A DNA stretch of 64,000 bases from Ensifer sp. LC163 (lineage in GTDB: Bacteria > Pseudomonadota > Alphaproteobacteria > Rhizobiales > Rhizobiaceae). Under the pieces are notes generated by a model that saw only the letters and a program-made list of their open reading frames with translations, made no database searches and was not told where the DNA came from. The position numbers were made by a program, and so were the translations under genes. The stretch covers positions 372,001 to 436,000 of the forward strand of contig NZ_MBSS01000001.1 in assembly GCF_001695855.1 (NCBI RefSeq), read 5' to 3'. Position 1 is the first letter of the stretch; the number at the start of each line of letters is the position of its first letter. Positions 21,400-30,034 of this stretch are shown here, piece by piece.

Positions 21400-23148
21400 C
21401 TAATAAGACACAAGCATGGCAGAACCATCTTCTCCGAACTTTGGTTCGACGCCGAGAAGCGGTGCGGAGCGGCTGATGATGTCGCGAACCATGGGCGCAG
21501 CATTCGAGCCGGCGGTCCGTCCGCCGCCTTCGCCGGTCTTCGGCGCGTCGATGAATGTCAGCACGATGTACTTCGGATTGTCGATCGGAAAGGCTGCGAG
21601 AAAGGCGTTGAAGTTCTGGTCGCTGGCATAGCGGCCGTTGACGACCTTGTCGGCCGTGCCGGTCTTGCCACCGACGTTGAAGCCCGGCACCTGCGCGCGC
21701 TTGCCCGAACCGGCGATGCCGTTCCAGCGCAGCAGGAAGCGCATGTCGTCGCTGGTGCTCTTCTTGACGACCGTGGTCGCCAGTTCGTCAGCCTGCTCCT
21801 GCGAACGCGGCAGGAAGGTCGGCGGGATCAGCTTGCCGCCGTTGACGAGTGCCGCACCGGCGACGGCCGTCTGCAGCGGCGTCGTCGAAACGCCGTGACC
21901 GAAGGAGATGGTGATCGAGTTGATCTTCTTCCATTCGCGCGGCTGGGTCGGCGATTTGACTTCCGGCAGCTCGGTCGGCAGCTTCGACAGGAGGCCGATG
22001 CGGGTGAGGAATTCCTTGTGGCCGGGAATGCCGATGAGGTCGGCGATCTTGGCCGTGCCGATGTTCGACGAATACTGGAAGATTTCCGGAACGGTCAGCA
22101 CCCGGCGCTTGCCGTGAAAGTCCTTGATGGTGAAGCCGCCGATGCGGATAGGTGCTGTGGCGTCGAAGCTGTCGTTGAGCGTCACCTTGCCGGAATCGAG
22201 GCCCATGGCGATGGTGAAGGTCTTGAAGGTGGAGCCCATCTCGAACGTGCCATTCGACATGCGGTTCATCCAGCCCTCTTCCGCACCTTCGGCCGGCTTG
22301 TTGGGGTCGTAATCGGGAACCGACGCCATCGCCAGCACTTCGCCGGTGTTCACGTCGAGCACGACGGCGCCTGCGGCCAGCGCCTGGTAGTTCTTCATGC
22401 CGGCGTCGATCACGTCGCGCACGATGTTCTGGACCCGAACGTCGATCGACAGCTTGACCGGCTCGAGCTTGGCATCGCTGGTCATGCCGATGGCGGCGAG
22501 ATCGGCGAGCCCCTGCCCGTCGATGTAGCGTTCCATGCCGGCAACGCCGCGATTGTCGATGTTGACGTGGCCGAGGATATGGGCGGCGGTCGGGCCGCCG
22601 GGATAGAAGCGGCGCTTTTCCGGCCGGAAGCCGACGCCGGGAATGCCGAGCGCCAGGATTTCGCTCTGCTGCTTCGGGGTCAGCTGGCGGCGCAGCCACT
22701 GGAAGCGCGATTTCGACTTCAGCTTGTTGTAGATCTCGCGGGCGTTGAGATCGGGAAGAACCGTTGCCAGCCGCTCGACCGCCTCATCCGCGTCGACGAT
22801 CTTGTGCGGCTCGGCATAGAGCGAGACCGTGCGGATGTCGGTGGCGAGGATCTCGCCGTTGCGGTCGAGTACATCGGGGCGCGAGGCCATCAGGTTGTCG
22901 GCGCGGCCGATGCTCGACACCGTCTCCGGCTGGGCCATGCCGTATTGCACCAGCCGGCCACCGATGACCGCATAGACGAGACCGAAGCTGGCGATGATGA
23001 TCGCGACGCGGTTCTTCGCCTGGTTGGTGGTCTTCTTGCGCGTGCCCTGGAAGGTGACGTTGAGCTTGGCCTCGGCCGGCAGGTTGTTGCCGCCTGCGGA
23101 GAAATGCGCCTTGCTCTTCAAGACCATGATGCGGGAGAGAAACGACAT
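21400..23148 (-). CDS. ftsI: Septal peptidoglycan transpeptidase FtsI (PBP3)
   Basis: FtsI is the class B penicillin-binding protein that cross-links septal peptidoglycan with FtsW. A short basic cytoplasmic tail and one membrane segment (VAIIIASFGLVYAVIGGRLV) precede the dimerisation domain (about 90-230) and the transpeptidase domain. The three catalytic motifs are intact: STFK at 306-309, SSN at 360-362 and KTG at 495-497. The 582-residue length is usual for rhizobia. Its start codon shares a base with the ftsL stop (TGATG). Confidence 0.97.
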   Translation of the reverse strand: MSFLSRIMVLKSKAHFSAGGNNLPAEAKLNVTFQGTRKKTTNQAKNRVAIIIASFGLVYAVIGGRLVQYGMAQPETVSSIGRADNLMASRPDVLDRNGEILATDIRTVSLYAEPHKIVDADEAVERLATVLPDLNAREIYNKLKSKSRFQWLRRQLTPKQQSEILALGIPGVGFRPEKRRFYPGGPTAAHILGHVNIDNRGVAGMERYIDGQGLADLAAIGMTSDAKLEPVKLSIDVRVQNIVRDVIDAGMKNYQALAAGAVVLDVNTGEVLAMASVPDYDPNKPAEGAEEGWMNRMSNGTFEMGSTFKTFTIAMGLDSGKVTLNDSFDATAPIRIGGFTIKDFHGKRRVLTVPEIFQYSSNIGTAKIADLIGIPGHKEFLTRIGLLSKLPTELPEVKSPTQPREWKKINSITISFGHGVSTTPLQTAVAGAALVNGGKLIPPTFLPRSQEQADELATTVVKKSTSDDMRFLLRWNGIAGSGKRAQVPGFNVGGKTGTADKVVNGRYASDQNFNAFLAAFPIDNPKYIVLTFIDAPKTGEGGGRTAGSNAAPMVRDIISRSAPLLGVEPKFGEDGSAMLVSY

Positions 23149-23531
23149 CAGCGCGCCACCGAACCTGTTGCAATATTATCGGTCTTGTTCTCCGGCGCCT
23201 TGTCGGCGGCGAGCTTCTTTTCTTCTTCCGTCGGCGGCAGGTCGGCCTTCAGCATCGGCAGTTCCTGCGGGCGGGCGAGCTGCGTGGACGGCGTCGGCGC
23301 CAGCTGCAGATCGGCGCCGAAGGCGCCAACCAGGCGCTCGAGCCGGTTCGGCTGCGTCAGCAACGCCCAGTCGGCGCGCAGAAGGTCGATCGTGTCCTCT
23401 TCCAGCTTGATGGCGGCATCGAGCTTGCGCACCTCTTCCAGCTTATTTTCGGCACGATGCTTGATCGTGTAGGTGACCGTGGCGGCTGCCGTCATGACGA
23501 CGATCAGGACTATGTCGAGTGTTCGCAGCAT
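23148..23531 (-). CDS. ftsL: Cell division protein FtsL
   Basis: FtsL is a small bitopic protein that forms the FtsQ-FtsB-FtsL complex. The 127-residue protein has an N-terminal membrane helix (LDIVLIVVMTAAATVTYTIK), then a charged coiled-coil with leucines at heptad spacing (about 27-60) containing the family sequence LLRADWALLTQPNRLERLV. The C-terminal tail (about 80-127) is hydrophilic and probably disordered. The ATG at 23531 is seven bases after rsmH and the stop overlaps the ftsI start, fixing its place in the operon. Confidence 0.92.
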   Translation of the reverse strand: MLRTLDIVLIVVMTAAATVTYTIKHRAENKLEEVRKLDAAIKLEEDTIDLLRADWALLTQPNRLERLVGAFGADLQLAPTPSTQLARPQELPMLKADLPPTEEEKKLAADKAPENKTDNIATGSVAR

Positions 23532-23538
23532 ATCTCTC

Positions 23539-24564
23539 TCAGCCCCCCAACCGTGCAAGGCTCGCCAGTTCCGGCAGATTGAAAATGGACAGATCGTTTC
23601 CCGGCGATGGCGCTTCCGTGCGGATACCGGCTCTGAGCTTGGCAGACCGGGCGCGCGGGTTGAGGGACGCTTCTTCCTCGCTGGCAGCCACCATAGGCTT
23701 GCCAACTGGTGTGAAGGTTGCAGCACGCGCGGTCACCAGCGGCAGATGCCGCGAACCCGCCGCCTTGCCCGAGCGATCCTGGAAGAAGGCCTTGACGATC
23801 CGGTCTTCGAGGGAATGGAAGGTGACGACGACGAGGCGACCGCCCGGCTTCAGCGCCCGCTCGGCAGCAAAAAGCGCCTGGGCGAGCTCACCGAGTTCGT
23901 CATTGACGAAGATGCGCAGCGCCTGAAAGACGCGCGTGGCCGGATGGATCTTGTCCTTGGCCTTGCGCGGTGTGACGATTTCGATCAGCCCGGCGAGATC
24001 GCGGGTGGTTTCGAACGGTGTTTCGGCCCGGCGCTTCTCGATGGCGCGGGCGATACGGCCCGACTGTTTTTCCTCGCCGAGGAAGCCGAAGATGCGGATG
24101 AGATCGGAAACCTTGGCGCGGTTGACGACATCGGCGGCAGAGACGCCGGCCGCCGACATGCGCATGTCGAGCGGACCCTTCTTCTGGAAAGAGAAGCCGC
24201 GTTCGGCCTCGTCGATCTGCATCGACGACACGCCGATGTCGAGCACCACGCCATCGAGACTGCCGGCGGGCGCATGCTCGGCGAGCTGCGAAAAGCGGGA
24301 GTGGATGAGCTTGAGCTTGCCGCCCGCGGCTGCAACCATCGCCTGACCCGCGGCGATCGCCGTCGGGTCGCGGTCGAGCGCGATCACCTCGGCGCCGGCA
24401 TCAAGGATGGCGGAGGCATAACCACCGGCACCGAACGTGCCATCGAGAATGACCTTGCCGGGAGCCGGATCAAGCGCGGCGAGAACCTCGCTCAGGAGGA
24501 CGGGAATGTGACGGACCGGTCCGCCATCGGCTTCAGAAGCACCTCCGCCTTGTTCCGTCACCAT
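23539..24564 (-). CDS. rsmH: 16S rRNA (cytosine-1402-N4)-methyltransferase RsmH (MraW)
   Basis: RsmH uses S-adenosylmethionine to methylate C1402 in the ribosomal P site. The SAM-binding motif ([20 protein letters not shown]), [10 protein letters not shown] at the N-terminus, [10 protein letters not shown] and the C-terminal [14 protein letters not shown] and [10 protein letters not shown] sequences are family signatures. The ATG at 24564 lies 15 bases after mraZ and gives 341 residues; the frame stays open far upstream through mraZ but that part is not protein-like. Confidence 0.97.
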   Translation of the reverse strand: MVTEQGGGASEADGGPVRHIPVLLSEVLAALDPAPGKVILDGTFGAGGYASAILDAGAEVIALDRDPTAIAAGQAMVAAAGGKLKLIHSRFSQLAEHAPAGSLDGVVLDIGVSSMQIDEAERGFSFQKKGPLDMRMSAAGVSAADVVNRAKVSDLIRIFGFLGEEKQSGRIARAIEKRRAETPFETTRDLAGLIEIVTPRKAKDKIHPATRVFQALRIFVNDELGELAQALFAAERALKPGGRLVVVTFHSLEDRIVKAFFQDRSGKAAGSRHLPLVTARAATFTPVGKPMVAASEEEASLNPRARSAKLRAGIRTEAPSPGNDLSIFNLPELASLARLGG

Positions 24565-24578
24565 TCCGCCTCTCCATT

Positions 24579-25019
24579 CTATTCCGGGCGCAACCCCCGC
24601 GACTTGCGCCCTTCCCGGGCCGCCGCTTGCGCCTTTGCAAAGGCCTGCGGCTCCCAGAGCTGAAAATAATCGCCCCGCCCGACGAACATCACGTCGGTCG
24701 AGATACCGGTGAAGTCGCGGATGAAATCCGTCACCATCAACCGGCCTTCCGGATCGAGCTTGACGAAGACCCCGCCCCCATGAACGAGCAGCGACATCTC
24801 GTTGGCCGCCGGAGAAAATGGATCCTCGGCCGCCATCTGCCTCTCGAACCGATCCAGGAGCTCCGGCCCGCCGACACTGATCGCCGGGAAGACGAAATCC
24901 TGGAAGCAGTATAACTCCCGAACGCCCCCACCCGACAGAACAGAACGAAACGCCGAAGGTACGGACACCCGCCCCTTTGCATCGATCCGATTGGTAGCAT
25001 TTGACAAGAAGCGGTTCAT
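24579..25019 (-). CDS. mraZ: Transcriptional regulator MraZ
   Basis: MraZ is an AbrB-fold DNA-binding protein that represses the dcw operon it heads in bacteria where it has been tested. The two tandem SpoVT/AbrB-like halves carry the DNA-contact sequences [16 protein letters not shown] and [16 protein letters not shown]. The protein is 146 residues, typical. It is the first gene of the dcw operon, 15 bases before rsmH. The upstream DNA carries four phased TGGG repeats that fit its known operator type, implying autoregulation. Confidence 0.95.
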   Translation of the reverse strand: MNRFLSNATNRIDAKGRVSVPSAFRSVLSGGGVRELYCFQDFVFPAISVGGPELLDRFERQMAAEDPFSPAANEMSLLVHGGGVFVKLDPEGRLMVTDFIRDFTGISTDVMFVGRGDYFQLWEPQAFAKAQAAAREGRKSRGLRPE

Positions 25020-25513
25020 GACGCGAAACGGCCGCCCAAGACTGACGGGCCATAATCATCGACCCGCGAGAACACTCGACCACACCCACAAAACGCCCCC
25101 GCCGGACACCAACATGCCCGCCCATCTCCCGAAGCCGGGAGATCCTGGAATTTTGCGATAATGGGCCACGAAGCGGCCCTTGCGCAGTACCATTATGGGA
25201 TATCATGGGACCATATGGGCGTCAATGGGATTGGCTCTCAAACAGCCATTGGGCTGATCAAAAATTGATAAGCTGTTAAGTTTAATGAAGAGTTACGAAA
25301 GCACCCCCGATGCCTCGCAATGCGACGGCCAAACGGCTTCAAATCGTTGGGAAATCGGAACATCAGCAAGATCGCGGCAAAGCGGGCGGATGCCTCTCCG
25401 GGCACAGCTTTCGCCGCTCGCCAGCGCTGAAGGCAAGAGGGCGACGAGCGAACCACGCACTGCCTCAAGCCGCGTCGCAGCCGAAAACATCGCCGGGCAA
25501 AAAGGGAAAAATT
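25020..25513. other. mraZ upstream region and rnpB downstream region
   Basis: About 490 bases with no credible protein gene. It holds the dcw promoter region with MraZ boxes (25196-25229). A possible minus-strand promoter, TTGACG near the boxes with TATCCC 17 bases on, would overlap those boxes; this is tentative. Just past rnpB the minus strand reads TTTTTCCCTTTTTG, a likely end of rnpB transcription. Confidence 0.55.
25196..25229 (+). promoter_or_regulatory. MraZ operator: four TGGG repeats at 10-bp spacing
   Basis: TGGG occurs at 25196, 25206, 25216 and 25226, each preceded by A and separated by exactly one helical turn. MraZ of E. coli is known to bind direct TGGGN repeats with 5-base spacers in front of mraZ, the same spacing. 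The repeats lie 177-210 bases upstream of the mraZ start and read on the strand opposite to the gene. A fifth, out-of-phase TGGG is at 25162. Confidence 0.8.
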
Positions 25514-25911
25514 GCCAGTTGGCCTGTAAGCCGGGTTCTGTATGGCCCCGCCGCCCGAAGACAGCGGAACGTGGCAGCCATTCATCTGGGACTACGTTTG
25601 CACGCAGCCTCTTGCAACCCACCCGGATGACTGGCCCGGAAACAGGCTGGACGCTTGCGCGTCCACGTCATCCCTATTCGGTCTTGCTCCCGGTGGGGTT
25701 TGCCGTGCCGTCCATGTCGCCATGTCCGCGGTGGGCTCTTACCCCACCCTTTCACCCTTACTCCGCAAGCGGAGCGGTTTGCTTTCTGTGGCACTTTCCC
25801 TGAGGTCGCCCTCGCCGGACGTTATCCGGCACCGTATTTCCGTGGAGCCCGGACTTTCCTCCCCCCGCGGCCTTTCGGCACTTGCGGAGCGCGGCTGCCC
25901 GGCCAACTGGC
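25514..25911 (-). ncRNA. rnpB: RNase P RNA (bacterial type A)
   Basis: This is the catalytic RNA that matures tRNA 5' ends. On the minus strand the universally conserved 5' half of helix P4 (GAGGAAAGTCCGGGC) lies at 25847-25861 and the 3' half (ACAGAACCCGGCTTA) at 25527-25541. The ends pair as helix P1 (GCCAGTTGGCC at 25901-25911 with its complement at 25514-25524). The size, about 400 nt, is right. The mature ends may extend to about 25930 and 25510. A T-rich stretch follows the 3' end. Open frames across this interval are spurious. Confidence 0.95.
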
Positions 25912-26008
25912 AGGCGGTCCTTAACCGACCGCAAGGCCGAGCGCCAGAGAAAAACGGCAATCTCGACGTTTCGGCCATCGCCCGTCGCCGCAGTTTACAC
26001 TTTTGTGC

Positions 26009-27199
26009 TCAGCGGAACGAGACGGCGAAATCCGTCTCATAGGCCGGATCGTCGATCCGGCCGTCCATCACCAGCATGGCGCCGAGCCTGCCGATCTCGT
26101 CGGAGCTTTTCGCCGCCTGGCCGTTGCCGCCCGTCACCACGGCAATGCGGTCGCCGCCGGCAAAGCCGATATAGGGAAAGCCATGGCGGGTGAACGACGT
26201 CACGCAAGGCCTGAAATGCGTCGAAGCGGGTTTGAAACCGGGCATCACCTCGGCAAGCAGCCCGCCCATGTGTTCCGCCGCCCCGGCGCCGGCGCTGCCG
26301 CGGAACCATGCGCGCACATCAGGTTCGCTCTCGAGAATACGGTCGGTCGGATCGCCGCCGATCTTGATATAGTGCTTGCCGTCGGCATAGGCGACCGGCG
26401 GCAGAAGGTAGTAGCTTTTCGCCTGCTCCGGCGCCGCGCCGATCAGCGACGGCATGTGGTCAAAGGTCGGCAGATCGCCAGCCGCGACCTCCGCGAAGAA
26501 CACGGTGCGTGCCTTGACGACGAGGTCGATCGGCCGGGGAAGAAGGGTTTCGGAAAGGGAGAAGCCGCCGGCCGCGACGATCACCCGCCCCGCTTCGCGC
26601 GCGATGCCGTCTGTCGTCGTCACGACAACCCGGTCGCCGGCCTGCGATACGGAAGACACTTCGCTGCGCACGATCCGGGCGCCGGCCCTTTCCGCGCAGA
26701 TCGTCTGTGCCAGAACGAGCGCACGCGGATTGATGTGGCCGGCACCACGCGCCTCGTGAATGCCGGCAAAACCTTCGGGAAAACGGAACCACGGAAAGCG
26801 CTTCGACAACGCATCTTCGTCCAGCAGCGGTGCGTCGACGCCGAGCGCGTCGCGAGCCTTGGCGACCTTGTCGATATAGTCGTGGCTTCCGCCCGGCGCC
26901 GGTCCGGCGATCAGGCAGCCGACCTCGGAATAGAAGTCGATGCCGCTTTGTCCGGCGATCTCGCTGTAGCGGTCGATGGAGCGCTTGGCGAGCCGCGCCC
27001 AGACGGGATCGTCGTCGATCGTGCGGGTGATGCGGGCATTGTCGTAGTGGCTGGAAAAGACGCCGCCGTGATTGGCCCAGTCGCTGGGCTCGTCCGGCCC
27101 GACCAGGGCCACCCGTGTGCCGGATAGCGCCAGGTGCCGCGCTGCAGCCGCCCCCATCATGCCCTTGCCGACGACGATGAAATCAAAGCTTTCCGACAT
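26009..27199 (-). CDS. FAD-dependent oxidoreductase, DadA/SolA-like
   Basis: A 396-residue flavoprotein of the D-amino acid oxidase fold (DAO family). The N-terminal Rossmann motif is FIVVGKGMMGAAAARHLALS and the C-terminal FAD/substrate region reads HGFPYIGFAGGDRIAVVTGG. The family oxidises amines such as sarcosine, N-methylated or D-amino acids; the substrate is not readable here. The ATG at 27199 directly precedes the Rossmann strand; an in-frame upstream start adds 18 unlikely residues. It lies immediately upstream of rnpB on the same strand. Confidence 0.85.
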   Translation of the reverse strand: MSESFDFIVVGKGMMGAAAARHLALSGTRVALVGPDEPSDWANHGGVFSSHYDNARITRTIDDDPVWARLAKRSIDRYSEIAGQSGIDFYSEVGCLIAGPAPGGSHDYIDKVAKARDALGVDAPLLDEDALSKRFPWFRFPEGFAGIHEARGAGHINPRALVLAQTICAERAGARIVRSEVSSVSQAGDRVVVTTTDGIAREAGRVIVAAGGFSLSETLLPRPIDLVVKARTVFFAEVAAGDLPTFDHMPSLIGAAPEQAKSYYLLPPVAYADGKHYIKIGGDPTDRILESEPDVRAWFRGSAGAGAAEHMGGLLAEVMPGFKPASTHFRPCVTSFTRHGFPYIGFAGGDRIAVVTGGNGQAAKSSDEIGRLGAMLVMDGRIDDPAYETDFAVSFR

Positions 27200-27399
27200 G
27201 TCCGCCCCATCAACTCGATCAGGCGCTGTAGCATGTCGGCGCAGATATGGCACTGCGGTTGCATCACGTTTTGAGAATTGCCGGAACGCGAGACCTGTCC
27301 GGCTGGAGCATCCGCCACCGCTTGAGGACGGCCGGCGGATGATGCTCGGTATTCGAGAGAACAGCGCCCCTCATTGGGGACGCGAGGGGCCGGCATCAC

Positions 27400-27927
27400 T
27401 CAGTTGAGGATGCTCTGGACCTTGCCGCAGTAACGCTTGGAAACCGGGTTCATGCGCTTGGCGCCGTGGCCGGCATTGTACTTCAGGATGGTGCCGCAGG
27501 TGGTGCCGCCGGAAAGCTCATGCGCCACAGCGAGATATTTCATGCCGAACTTGATGTTCGTTTCGGGATCGTAGAGCCCCTTGGAGGAGCCGGAATAGCC
27601 CATCATCCGCGCCGTCGCGGGCTTGATCTGCATCAGGCCGATTTCGCCGGCACTGCCGCGCGCCTTGGCGTTGAAGTTGCTTTCGACCTTGACCACCGCA
27701 TGGGCGAGATCGACCGGAACGCCGTATTGCTTGGCGTAGGACTGGATCAGGATTGTGTACTGCGTGCCCTCTGCGAGTTCCGGCTTCGGGTAGCCTGTCG
27801 TCCGTGTAACTGACTTGAGGGATGAGGTCTTGATGGTCTCGTCGACGTTCCCCGCATACGACGTACCAATCCCGGCGAAGAACATGCCAAAGCATGCCGC
27901 CGCCGCAGCAACAGACGATATTCTCAT
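27400..27927 (-). CDS. Periplasmic lytic transglycosylase (SLT domain)
   Basis: An exported 175-residue enzyme that cleaves glycan strands of peptidoglycan. The ATG at 27927 gives a clear signal peptide (MRISSVAAAAACFGMFFAGI, cut near SYA-G). The SLT domain follows, with the catalytic glutamate in VVKVESNFN, the GEIGLMQIKPATARMMGY motif and a YNAG sequence near the end. A longer upstream reading would destroy the signal peptide. It is close relative in layout to the lipoprotein at 32136-33131. Confidence 0.9.
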   Translation of the reverse strand: MRISSVAAAAACFGMFFAGIGTSYAGNVDETIKTSSLKSVTRTTGYPKPELAEGTQYTILIQSYAKQYGVPVDLAHAVVKVESNFNAKARGSAGEIGLMQIKPATARMMGYSGSSKGLYDPETNIKFGMKYLAVAHELSGGTTCGTILKYNAGHGAKRMNPVSKRYCGKVQSILN

Positions 27928-28155
27928 GTAGTTTGAAGTCTCCGGTCTGGGGAATGGGCAGCACGGCGCACCCCGCCGTTCAAGCCTCACTTCCCGATCG
28001 TTTCATTGACAGGAAATGAGCGTTGCGCCCTGGCGTTCCCTGCAGTTCCAATGGGCGGCAAATGAATGCCGCATCATGGTAAACATGTGGCAACGGAGCA
28101 AATTTGTGCGACAAAACTCCGGGAAAGCTAATTTAGCACGCAAAAATTTTGCGCG

Positions 28156-28920
28156 TCAGGCCCCGAATTGCGGTAGTCCCGCAAGCAGGCGGTGCAACGT
28201 ATCGAGGGTCGAGATGTCGGCGATGCCGTCAACCCTTTCCTGGCGAAAATGCCGCTGGAACGCGGCAACGGCGCCCTCGGTCTTTTCACAGAAATCGCCT
28301 GTGACTTCAATGCCGTAACCGTAGAGCGACAGCATCGACTGGATCGCCTCGACCGGCTGGCCGCGATCGCCGCGCTGGAAAAAGCGACCACCTCCGATCG
28401 GCGCCGGTTCCACCCAGTGCCCGACACCCTCGTGGTGCAGACGATGCCACGGAAATTTTTCACCCGGATCGACCTTGCGAATGGGTGCGATATCACTGTG
28501 TGCGAGCACCCGTTCAGGGGCGATCGACCACCGTTCGCCACAGTCCCGACACAATTCGACGACCGCCGCGATCTGTTTTTCGGGAAAGTCGGGAAGCCCG
28601 CCGGGGTGGCCGGCATTGGCAATCTCGATGCCGATCGAGCAGGAATTGATGTCGGTCTCACCCTTCCAGAAGCTCTTGCCCGCATGCCAGGCCCGCAGCG
28701 TTTCCGGAACGAGTTGGTCCACCTGGCCGTCCTCATGGACGAAATAATGGCTGGAAACCTGGCTCTCCTGCCGACACAGCCATTCGAGCGCAGACTTCGC
28801 CGTCGGCATGCCGGTATAGTGAAGGACGATCATATCGGGCACCCGCGCATCCGCACGGTCGCCAAAGTTGGGCGACGGCATGAAGCGTGCACCCGCGTAG
28901 TCACAGTATTTCGACGTCAT
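28156..28920 (-). CDS. N-acetylmuramoyl-L-alanine amidase, AmpD/AmiD type with peptidoglycan-binding domain
   Basis: A zinc amidase that cuts the bond between MurNAc and the stem peptide. The amidase_2 domain shows His34 (IVLHYTGM), Glu99 (IGIEIANAG), His141 (AHSDIAP) and Asp151 with Lys149 (KVDPG), the AmpD active-site set. A C-terminal peptidoglycan-binding helix bundle (about 180-250) follows, as in E. coli AmiD. No signal peptide is visible, so a cytosolic muropeptide-recycling role is likely. Its start overlaps the djlA-like stop codon by 4 nt. Confidence 0.9.
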   Translation of the reverse strand: MTSKYCDYAGARFMPSPNFGDRADARVPDMIVLHYTGMPTAKSALEWLCRQESQVSSHYFVHEDGQVDQLVPETLRAWHAGKSFWKGETDINSCSIGIEIANAGHPGGLPDFPEKQIAAVVELCRDCGERWSIAPERVLAHSDIAPIRKVDPGEKFPWHRLHHEGVGHWVEPAPIGGGRFFQRGDRGQPVEAIQSMLSLYGYGIEVTGDFCEKTEGAVAAFQRHFRQERVDGIADISTLDTLHRLLAGLPQFGA

Positions 28921-29624
28921 GCGGCGCGGCGTTCTCTCTCGATCGCCTCGTAGGCGGCGTTCAGCGCGGCCATGCGGTCGTTGGCGATCGCATGAAACTC
29001 TTCCGGCACGCCGCGCGCAACCAGCATGTCCGGATGGTTCTCCGACACCAGCACGCGGTAGTGCTTGCGGATCTTGGCAAAGTCGTCCTTGGGTGAAACG
29101 CCGAGCACCTGGTAGGGATCCCGACCTTCGCTATCCACGTGACGCGCCATGATCCGTTCGAAATGGGCTTCGTCCATGTGGAAGATCTCGGCAACCCGCA
29201 TCAGGAAGGTGAGTTCCTTCTCGTGCACGGCGCCATCGGACTTGGCGATGTGGAACAACCCGTCGATGATGTCTTCCAGGATCGGGCAATTGTTCTCGCA
29301 GGACGAGCAGAGCGTCGCCATCTTCTCGGCATAGGCCTCGTAGCCGGCAACGTCCTGGCGCGCGAGGTTATAGAGACGGGCGACGTTCTGCGCCTGATCG
29401 GCCGGAAATTCGAAGATATCGCGAAAGGCCGAGACCTCAGCCTCGGTCACTACGCCGTCGGCCTTGGCCATCTTGGCCGAAAGCGCAATCATCGCCACGG
29501 AGAAAGCCACCTTGCGCCGCGTCTCCGGGTCGCCTTCGAACAGGGTGCGCACAGCCTCGACCACACCGGCAAGCGCGTTGCCCGTGGCGGTGACGATCTT
29601 GAGGAGGCTTTCCCAGAATGACAT
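28917..29624 (-). CDS. TerB-DnaJ protein (DjlA-like co-chaperone)
   Basis: A 235-residue protein with a helical TerB-like domain (about 30-150, beginning KVAFSVAMIALSAKMAKADG) and a C-terminal J domain (about 165-230) carrying YQVLGVSPKDDFAKIRKHYR and the HPD tripeptide that stimulates DnaK. E. coli DjlA has the same domain order but a membrane anchor; here the N-terminus is only weakly hydrophobic. It is translationally coupled to the downstream amidase, so the pair may be an envelope-stress or wall-recycling unit. Confidence 0.87.
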   Translation of the reverse strand: MSFWESLLKIVTATGNALAGVVEAVRTLFEGDPETRRKVAFSVAMIALSAKMAKADGVVTEAEVSAFRDIFEFPADQAQNVARLYNLARQDVAGYEAYAEKMATLCSSCENNCPILEDIIDGLFHIAKSDGAVHEKELTFLMRVAEIFHMDEAHFERIMARHVDSEGRDPYQVLGVSPKDDFAKIRKHYRVLVSENHPDMLVARGVPEEFHAIANDRMAALNAAYEAIERERRAA

Positions 29625-30034
29625 GCACGATTTTCCTGTCTCTCCAGCCTATAGCATGGATTTTTGTGGTGGCAAATTGCAAGCGGTGGCCTGCGGCGAA
29701 CCACGGGAATGACGAATTTGTGATGGCCCCTCACTATTGTCAATCCGTTACACTAATGTTGCGCCGGCGCAAGTGTTCCCATCTGTTCCCTGGGGAACAC
29801 GTGGGCCCTATGGGAAAAGCGCCGGAGCCCCTGGCCCGCAGCCGTTTGACGCAAGCCCTGGCCCTCGCGTCACTTGTCTGCGCGACATCATGTCCATGGC
29901 CGCATTCGAAACGGGTGCGACGAAACAGGCGCGTTTGCCGATCGGGCATCCACAGGCCTGTCATTTAACTTCCATCCGATTTGCGCTAGAGAGACCCCCA
30001 TTCCAATTGCGTGCCGAATCCCCGAGGAGGAAAC
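29625..30034. promoter_or_regulatory. Divergent intergenic region upstream of djlA-like gene and pfp
   Basis: About 410 bases without a gene, containing the divergent promoters. An inverted repeat GTGTTCCC/GGGAACAC (29773-29800, 12-base spacer) is the only conspicuous structure and could be an operator or hairpin. Confidence 0.5.

Noticed and set aside
19732-23472. A 1246-codon open frame on the plus strand opposite murE and ftsI
   Set aside because: It is antisense to two essential genes with full family motifs, is rich in Arg/Asp/Gly/His from the complement of GC-biased codons, and has no ribosome site or recognisable domain.
24565-25206. N-terminal extension of rsmH upstream through mraZ
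   Set aside because: It is the out-of-frame reading of mraZ and its promoter; RsmH proteins start near [10 protein letters not shown].
25285-26042. Several open frames across the RNase P RNA gene
   Set aside because: The conserved P4 and P1 helices show this is rnpB; the frames overlap each other on both strands.
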